Shown: in pieces, positions 1 through 5,700 of the stretch
Layout of the letters: every line of letters begins with the position of its first letter
Position numbering within the stretch: the stretch's first letter is position 1
Assembly: GCA_026984555.1 (NCBI GenBank)
Contig: JALSRY010000779.1
Location: 1 to 6,596 of the forward strand
Reading direction: 5' to 3'
From: Phycisphaerae bacterium
Lineage (GTDB): Bacteria > Planctomycetota > Phycisphaerae > UBA1845 > Fen-1342
Length of the DNA stretch: 6,596 bases
The notes under the pieces: model-generated
Database searches by the model: none
The model's input: only the letters and a program-made list of their open reading frames with translations
Told to the model about the DNA's origin: nothing
Position numbers and translations under genes: made by a program

Positions 1-115
1 GTTGGAATCCGATACGACGACAGTGGAGCGGGTCTTGAGCGGTCCCGCGACCGGGGCATCGTGGCCGTGCGGCGGCCGAGTTCCGTTCGGCACCATGCCG
101 CATGGGGAAGGCCTC
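1..115. other. unassigned upstream stretch
   Basis: I recognise no gene here. One forward frame ends in a TGA at 36-38 after only 11 codons, so it could be the tail of a gene beginning outside the window, but the visible residues match nothing I know. The other two forward frames stay open into purF and read as low-complexity Gly/Arg/Pro sequence, as expected by chance in GC-rich DNA. Confidence 0.4.
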
Positions 116-144
116 TTATCATGGGGTGGAGGCCGGGCTATGAT
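116..144 (+). promoter_or_regulatory. predicted sigma70-type promoter of purF
   Basis: A -35 like TTATCA (116-121, four of six consensus bases) is followed by exactly 17 bp and a -10 like TATGAT (139-144, five of six). Transcription would start near 151-152, giving a leader of about 50 nt before the purF start. No reading frame that I trust crosses this stretch, and it is in the right position for the only gene downstream. No PurR-like operator or purine riboswitch was recognised in the short leader. Confidence 0.55.
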
Positions 145-191
145 GGGATTTTTCGTCCGCGGGCCGGTGGACGGGCCCGCGCCTGCCAGCA

Positions 192-197
192 GCGAGG
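192..197 (+). promoter_or_regulatory. ribosome binding site that decides the purF start
   Basis: GCGAGG resembles the Shine-Dalgarno core. It lies 6 nt before the GTG at 204, which is good spacing, but directly abuts the alternative TTG at 198, which leaves no spacing. This favours the GTG start. Confidence 0.5.
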
Positions 198-203
198 TTG
201 TGC

Positions 204-1646
204 GTGTCGTCCCTCCATCATCATTGCGGTCTGTTCGGGATCATGGATCGACCGGACGCGGCCGAGTTGACCTACCTGGGCCTGTACGCTCAGCAACATC
301 GGGGGCAAGAGTCCGCCGGGATTTGTTGTTCGGATGGCACGACCATTCGGCGTCATGCGGGTATGGGGCTCGTGACGGAGGCGATTCGCGCGGAAGATCT
401 CCGGGGGCTGTCGGGCTCGGCGGCGATCGGACACGTCCGATATTCAACGACTGGTTCGTGCAGCGTTTCGAACGCCCAGCCGCTGCTGGCGAGTGCGGCA
501 ATGGGCCACGCGGCGGTGTGTCACAACGGGAACCTGGTCAACGCGGTGGCGTTGCGCGAGGATTACGAGCGCCGGGGGCGCATCTTCACGACCACCTCGG
601 ATACGGAAGTGATCCTGCACATGCTCGCGGACCTGGAATACCGCGAGCAACCCGACCCGCTGGCGGCGGTGTTGCGGCACCTGGCGGGTTCGTTCTGCCT
701 GCTGTTGATGTATCCGGACCGGATCGAGGCGGTGCGCGATCCTTCGGGAAACCGGCCGCTGTGCCTCGGCCGGCTCGGGGACGCCTGGGTCGTCGCGAGC
801 GAGACCTGCGCGTTCGACCTGGTCAACGCGCGTTACGAACGCGATGTCGAGCCCGGCGAGATCGTCACGTTGACGGCAAGAGGGCTTCGCTCGCGGCGTT
901 TCGCGCCGGCGGAGAGCCCACGGCGGGCGAGCTGCATCTTCGAGCTGATTTATTTCGCGGACCCGTCGAGCGAGATTTTCGAGGAGAGCGTGCACCTGGT
1001 CCGCCGGGCCATGGGCGCGGCGTTGGCGCGGGAGGCGCCAGCCGATGCGGACCTGGTGATTCCGGTGCCGAACTGCGCGCGGTGTGCCGCGCTGGGCTAC
1101 CACGAGGAGTCGGGTATTCCGCTGGGTCGCGGGTTCACGACCAACCACTATGTCGGGCGATCGTTCATCCAGCCGTCGCAGTCGATCCGGGATCTGACGG
1201 TGCGGCTCAAGCTCAACCCGATCCGGGGGAGTGTCGAGGGGAAGCGTCTGGTCGTCGTCGAGGATTCGGTGGTCCGGGGCACGACGACGCGCGGCAAGAT
1301 GCAGTCGCTGCGTGATGCCGGGGCCCGCGAGATCCACCTGCGCGTCGCCAGCCCGCCGATCCGCCACCCGTGTTATTACGGCATCGATTTTCCGCGCAAG
1401 GAGGAGTTGATCGCCGAGGGACGCGAGGTGGAGGAGATTCGCCGGTTTCTCGATGTCGATTCGCTGGCGTATCTCTCGCTGGAGGGGATGGTTTCGTGCG
1501 TGCGCGTCGGGGCGGAGGGCTACTGTACGGCGTGTTTCACCGGCGACTATCCGATTCCGATCGACGCGCGGTTCACGAAGAACGTGTTCGAGCGGAACCA
1601 GCTCACGTTTTTCGACGGCGCGGGCGACGACGGCGCCACGCCGTAG
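204..1646 (+). CDS. purF: amidophosphoribosyltransferase (PurF), Fe-S type
   Basis: Cytosolic first enzyme of de novo purine synthesis: PRPP plus glutamine gives 5-phosphoribosylamine, glutamate and PPi. With the GTG start it has 480 residues, normal for the family. The N-terminal Ntn-hydrolase glutaminase half shows CGLFGI, AQQHRGQESAGI, GHVRYSTTG, HNGNLVN, TTSDTEVI and RDPSGNRPL. The nucleophile is Cys8 (codon 225-227), exposed after removal of a 7-residue propeptide. The C-terminal phosphoribosyltransferase half has the PRPP loop VVVEDSVVRGTT (1251-1286). Four cysteines match the [4Fe-4S] ligands of Bacillus subtilis PurF: CIFEL (codon 933), HPCYYG (1371) and CTAC (1524 and 1533). Propeptide and cluster together mark the Bacillus type, not the E. 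coli type. Two oddities are the PRPP loop reading ED where DD is usual, and PNC where the family usually has PDS. An in-frame TTG at 198 would add two residues. It is convergent with the sirtuin gene 19 bp away; no terminator hairpin is visible in the gap. Confidence 0.97.
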   Translation: MSSLHHHCGLFGIMDRPDAAELTYLGLYAQQHRGQESAGICCSDGTTIRRHAGMGLVTEAIRAEDLRGLSGSAAIGHVRYSTTGSCSVSNAQPLLASAAMGHAAVCHNGNLVNAVALREDYERRGRIFTTTSDTEVILHMLADLEYREQPDPLAAVLRHLAGSFCLLLMYPDRIEAVRDPSGNRPLCLGRLGDAWVVASETCAFDLVNARYERDVEPGEIVTLTARGLRSRRFAPAESPRRASCIFELIYFADPSSEIFEESVHLVRRAMGAALAREAPADADLVIPVPNCARCAALGYHEESGIPLGRGFTTNHYVGRSFIQPSQSIRDLTVRLKLNPIRGSVEGKRLVVVEDSVVRGTTTRGKMQSLRDAGAREIHLRVASPPIRHPCYYGIDFPRKEELIAEGREVEEIRRFLDVDSLAYLSLEGMVSCVRVGAEGYCTACFTGDYPIPIDARFTKNVFERNQLTFFDGAGDDGATP

Positions 1647-1665
1647 CCCGCATCGGGCCGGACGC

Positions 1666-2409
1666 TCAGCTTCCCATCTCTCTCCACGCCCGGTCGATGG
1701 CCGTCAGGGCGTCGCGGCAACCACTCCGGAGACATACGTCGGCATAGGCGGATATGGGGGTGGGCGTCGGGTTGATTTCGATCAGGCGGGCCCCGGCGGT
1801 CTTGGCGACTTCGGCCAGCGACGCCGCCGGCTGGACCACCCCGCTGGTTCCGATCACGAGCAGAACATCGCACTTGCGGGCGGCGGCGAAGGCGGCCTCG
1901 GTCGCTCCCGGGGGGAGCATCTCGCCGAACCAGACGACGCCGGGACGCAGCCGCTGTTCGCATTCGGGACAGCGTGGGTCGGGGCCGAGATCGTCGAGGC
2001 CCTGGATCGCGTAGTCGCAGGCGGTGCAGCGGGCCACATCGAGGCGGCCGTGGAGCTCGATGACGTTCTTCGAGCCGGCGGCGTGGTGGAGGCCATCCAC
2101 GTTTTGGGTTACGACGACCATCTCCGGAACGCGGGATTCCCATTCCGCGAGGATACGGTGGCCGGCGTGGGGCTCGATCGAGGCCAGCGCCCGCCGGCGC
2201 TCGCGGTACCATGCCCAGACCTTTCGGGGGTTGCGGGCGAACGCCTCGGGGGTGGCGAGCTCGGCGGGGTTGAACTTCGACCAGTGCCCCGAATCGTCGC
2301 GAAACGTGGGCACGCCCGATTCGGCGGACATTCCCGCGCCGCTGGAGACGCACACACTCTGGGCGCCGAGCATGTAATCGGCGGCTTGTCGGATCATCGC
2401 ATCATCCAT
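1666..2409 (-). CDS. cobB: NAD-dependent protein deacylase, CobB-like sirtuin (class III)
   Basis: Cytosolic enzyme that removes acyl groups from lysines using NAD+, releasing nicotinamide and O-acyl-ADP-ribose. At 247 residues it is a minimal sirtuin core, with no added domains. Visible motifs: NAD-binding GAGMSAESG (residues 24-32) followed by PTFR; TQNVDGLH (101-108); catalytic His120 in ELHG; four zinc-binding cysteines at 128, 131, 147 and 150 (CxxC...CxxC); RPGVVWFGE (155-163); GTSGVVQPA (187-195); and the ribose-contacting EIN (211-213). Tyr68 and Arg71 form the YxxR pair that in CobB and SIRT5 recognises acidic acyl groups, so desuccinylation is plausible as well as deacetylation. ATG at 2409 is the most upstream start in this frame; a second Met five codons in (2397) is possible. 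Neither start has a clear Shine-Dalgarno sequence. The gene is convergent with purF and divergent from the giant RTX gene. Its substrate cannot be told from context. Confidence 0.95.
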   Translation of the reverse strand: MDDAMIRQAADYMLGAQSVCVSSGAGMSAESGVPTFRDDSGHWSKFNPAELATPEAFARNPRKVWAWYRERRRALASIEPHAGHRILAEWESRVPEMVVVTQNVDGLHHAAGSKNVIELHGRLDVARCTACDYAIQGLDDLGPDPRCPECEQRLRPGVVWFGEMLPPGATEAAFAAARKCDVLLVIGTSGVVQPAASLAEVAKTAGARLIEINPTPTPISAYADVCLRSGCRDALTAIDRAWREMGS

Positions 2410-2561
2410 GACAGATAGACTACGCTTCGCGGGCGGCGTTGTACACCGGGCCGCTGGTTCGCCCGGGTCATGTGCCGATGGGGCACGAGCGATGAAAGCA
2501 TCTTCGGGGCGGCCACGCTCTCCCTCTGTGCGGTAATGTGTGTGTTTGTGTCAGGTACGCA

Positions 2562-2592
2562 CAATAACAGTTGGTTGCACGTCCAATAACAG
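2562..2592. repeat. spaced direct repeat CAATAACAG
   Basis: The 9-mer CAATAACAG occurs at 2562-2570 and again at 2584-2592, 22 bp start to start, which is about two turns of the helix. It lies 178-208 bp upstream of the giant gene's start. Two sites on one DNA face suggest paired protein binding, but no known operator was recognised. Confidence 0.5.
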
Positions 2593-2620
2593 CATACATG
2601 CTGACAGGGTAATGCGTCTG

Positions 2621-2639
2621 GCATGAATAACGTTCATGC
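2621..2639. promoter_or_regulatory. perfect inverted repeat, candidate operator or hairpin
   Basis: GCATGAA (2621-2627) and TTCATGC (2633-2639) are exact reverse complements separated by 5 nt (TAACG). The 19-bp size and dyad symmetry fit a dimeric helix-turn-helix regulator site. As RNA it could form a 7-bp stem. There is no following T tract, so it is not a typical terminator. It lies 131 bp upstream of the chosen start of the giant gene. Confidence 0.45.
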
Positions 2640-2709
2640 GTACTCAAGCGTGACGCACGGATATTCGACGAACGACTGGGTGAATGCCCACTGCACAGAA
2701 AATATGTGT

Positions 2710-2734
2710 CCGGGGAGTGTCAAATCTTCCCCGG
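2710..2734 (+). promoter_or_regulatory. leader hairpin upstream of the giant RTX gene
   Basis: CCGGGGA (2710-2716) pairs perfectly with TCCCCGG (2728-2734) around an 11-nt loop. The stem ends 35 nt before the ATG at 2770. No T run follows, so a transcription terminator is unlikely. An mRNA stability or translation-control element is an inference. If translation began at the in-frame ATG at 2704, this hairpin would lie inside the coding region. Confidence 0.4.
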
Positions 2735-2754
2735 CATATGGTCTGATCACTCCC

Positions 2755-2759
2755 GGGAG
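2755..2759 (+). promoter_or_regulatory. ribosome binding site of the giant RTX gene
   Basis: GGGAG lies 10 nt before ATG 2770. It forms the right half of the palindrome CTCCCGGGAG (2750-2759), so it could be partly self-paired in the mRNA. It is the best Shine-Dalgarno match near any of the candidate in-frame starts. Confidence 0.45.
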
Positions 2760-2769
2760 CGTCAGAACG

Positions 2770-5700
2770 ATGAAACGTCGCCGCAAGAAAAACCGTAAGC
2801 ATGGTTCGAAGACCTCGCCCGCACGGTCGGAGCAGCCATCGGCGGAAAATCAGCAGAAGAAGCCGTCGTTTGATGCTGAGGCGCTCGAGCCGCGGATTCT
2901 GCTTTCGGCGACGTGGGTGGACGCCGACACCGGGGACGTACACGACGGGCCGACGGACGGGAGTGACCACTTTATCGGAAGTGACCTGGCCGACGCGGCG
3001 CACGGGCACGCCGGCGCTGACTTGATGGAAGGGATGGGTGGTGACGACCACCTCTATGGCGACGACGGTGCGGACATTCTGCACGGCGGCGATGGGAGTG
3101 ACACGCTCGACGGTGGTAGTGGAGACGACACACTGTTCGGCGGCGCGGGAAACGATCACTTGGATGGCGGCGCGGGCAACGACGAGCTGCACGGCGGGGC
3201 CGACAACGATTCGCTCCGCGGCGACGCCGGCGACGATACGCTCGATGGTGGTGCGGGCAACGATTCAATCGCCGGCAACGCCGGAAACGACACGCTGCAC
3301 GGCGGCGCGGGGGATGACGTTCTCGACGGTGGCGCCGGAAGCGATACCGCCGACTACAGCGGGGCGACGGGTGCTGTGCGGGTTAACCTCGCGCGGGGCG
3401 AATCCTGGGGCGGCGCTGGGCATGATCGGCTCAGCGGCATCGAGAACGTCACCGGGTCCGATCAGCGGGATTTCGTTGTTGGCGACAACAACGACAACGT
3501 GATCGACACGGGCGCGAACAACGATTATCTCGCCGGTGGCGGTGGCGATGATACGTTGATCGCCGGTGACGGGCGAGATTACTTGAACGGCGGGGCGGGC
3601 GACGACACGCTCGACGGTGGCGCGGGGAACGACTTTCTCTACGGCGGTTACGGCGACGATACGATCGACGGCGGCGAAGGCACCGATACCGTGATGTTCC
3701 ACGGTGCCCAAGACGACGTGCACGTCGATCTCCAGGCCGGGACTGCGACGGGAGACGGAACCGATACCATTTCGAATGTTGAAAACGTCTTCGGATCTGC
3801 TCACAACGACCACCTGGCCGGCGACGACCACGACAACGTGCTCCGCGAATTCGCCGGCAATAACACGATCGAGGGCCGTGGCGGCGACGATACGATTTTC
3901 TCCGGCCGGGGCGATGACACCATCGACGGCGGCGAAGGGATCGATACCGTGTCCTACGCCGCCGCCTACCAGGATGGCGTACACGTCGATCTGAATAGTG
4001 GTGAAGCTACCGGCGGCGCCGGACACGACACGCTGCACAATGTCGAGAATGTCCACGGCGGCTACCGCGACGATACGCTCATCGGCGACGATGCCGACAA
4101 CACGCTCGTTGGCAACATGGGCGCCGACCACCTCCAGGGCGGTGCCGGCGACGATACGCTCGTCGGCGACATGCACGTGAACCCCGGGGCCGCGGTTGGT
4201 GGTCGGCTTGCCGGCGCAAACAGGCTCAACCTTGGTGCTTATGGGGGTGACGATACGCTGGAAGGCGGCGCCGGCGACGACACGCTCGTCGGTGGGTTCG
4301 GCAACGACACGCTCGACGGTGGCGCCGGTCACGATACCGCGGACTATTCCGCCGCCCAGCACGGCGTCAACGCCGACCTCGAGGCCGGTACCGCTCACGA
4401 AACCTTCGAACACACCACCTGGCGCTACAACGCCGAAACCCATCGTGCCGAACGCATCACCGAGACCGTCACCAGCGACGATACACTCAGCAACATCGAG
4501 AACCTCACCGGCAGCGCACACGATGACACGCTCGCCGGCGACAGCGGCGATAACGTTCTCGACGGCCACGGCGGCAGCGATACGCTCGACGGCCGCGGCG
4601 GCGACGATGTGTTTCGCTTCACCGACGCCAAGGCCGGCGACGTATACACGGTGGACGGCGGCGACGGCACCGATACCATCGACCTGAGCCACATCAGCGC
4701 CGACGACGCCGAAGTCACCGCCGACACGATCACCGTCCACCTCGGCGGCGACGAAACGTTCACCATCCACCACCAGAACGTCGAGAACATCATCTTCGGC
4801 GGCGGCCAGTCCGCGCGCGTGCCGCAGAACCTCACCGGCACCGGCGGGGACGATACGCTCAGCGGCGGCGCCGGCGACGATACCGTCTCCGGCCTCGCCG
4901 GTAATGACCATCTCGACGGGGGCGCCGGCAGCGATGTGCTCGATGGCGGTACCGGCGACGACGTGCTCCACGGGGGCAGCGGTGCGGATACGCTCATCGG
5001 CGGGGAAGGGCACGACACCGCCGACTATTCCGACAACCACGGCGGCATCGGCGCCGATCTGACGCTCGGACAGGTGGACGACGGCACGGGCATCGACACG
5101 CTCCAGGGCGTCGAGCACATCGTCGGCGGCGACGGAAACGACATGTTCGCCTTCAACGATCCGCAGGATGGGGCCGTCTACACCATCGACGGCGGCGGCG
5201 GCATGAACATGGTCGATTTGTCCAACTACAACCTCTCCGACGCCACCTTCCACGACGGCAAGATCACGATCGACATGGGTGACGGGCATTCGTTCGACAT
5301 CAACTACGACCACATCCAGTCGATCCATTTCGCCGACATGCAGGCCCACGTGATGGCCGAGGACGGCTCGATCGAGGGGTTCGGCGGTACGGCGGTGATC
5401 GTGGACGGGGCCGAGGTCGTTCAAGTCGGGATCGAGGGCGGGGGAACCTTCGATGCATCCTACGACGTGGACACCAACACGCTGACCATCAGCGACGTGG
5501 ACAACGTCACCGCCGACAGTGTCATTCGGGTCGAAGCCATCAGCGGCGACGTGCACCTGGGCCACGTCCACATCGACGAGAGTCTCGGACGGCTGGAGAG
5601 CAGCGGCGATATCGACACGCTGCACCTGGCCGGCGAGGGCAACGTGGGCACGGTGGTCGTCGGCGGCGGTGACGGGCACATCGGCACGCTCGAAATCGAC

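Larger units (their letters stand above)
2410..2769. other. divergent intergenic region, about 360 bp
   Basis: This stretch separates the sirtuin gene from the giant RTX gene. From about 2530 it is visibly more AT-rich than the flanking genes. It holds a direct repeat, an inverted repeat and a hairpin, listed separately, and probably the promoters of both neighbours, though I could not identify a convincing -35/-10 pair for either. GGTAATG also occurs twice (2532-2538 and 2608-2614). A small stem GTGCC/GGCAC (2472-2486) and a weaker GATG/CATC stem (2491-2502) are present without a T tract. No small gene is supported. Confidence 0.6.

Noticed and set aside
2..1315. 437-codon plus-strand frame overlapping purF
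   Set aside because: It overlaps the coding region of purF in another frame and reads as low-complexity Gly/Arg/Pro sequence. PurF has the complete set of family motifs.
444..1367. 307-codon minus-strand frame across purF
   Set aside because: Arg-rich antisense shadow in GC-rich DNA with no recognisable motif.
1453..2418. 321-codon plus-strand frame across the purF end and the sirtuin gene
   Set aside because: It is antisense to a sirtuin with all catalytic and zinc motifs, and overlaps the purF C-terminus; it has no motif of its own.
2417..2445. Possible minus-strand promoter for the sirtuin (TGTACA-17-TAGTCT)
   Set aside because: Only about four of six and three of six consensus bases match, and the transcript would be nearly leaderless. 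Too weak to call.
2472..2502. Small stems GTGCC/GGCAC and GATG/CATC as a terminator
   Set aside because: Stems of 4-5 bp with no T tract, lying upstream of two divergent genes where no terminator is expected.
2394..2624. 76-codon minus-strand frame in the intergenic region
   Set aside because: It overlaps the sirtuin start in another frame, has no visible ribosome binding site and an unremarkable Cys/Pro/Arg-rich sequence. It cannot be supported as a gene.
3004..5025. Regular DNA repeats as a CRISPR array or satellite
   Set aside because: The repeat is a 27-bp coding period that keeps frame and varies at synonymous and variable positions, as expected of RTX nonapeptides. There are no constant repeats with unique spacers.
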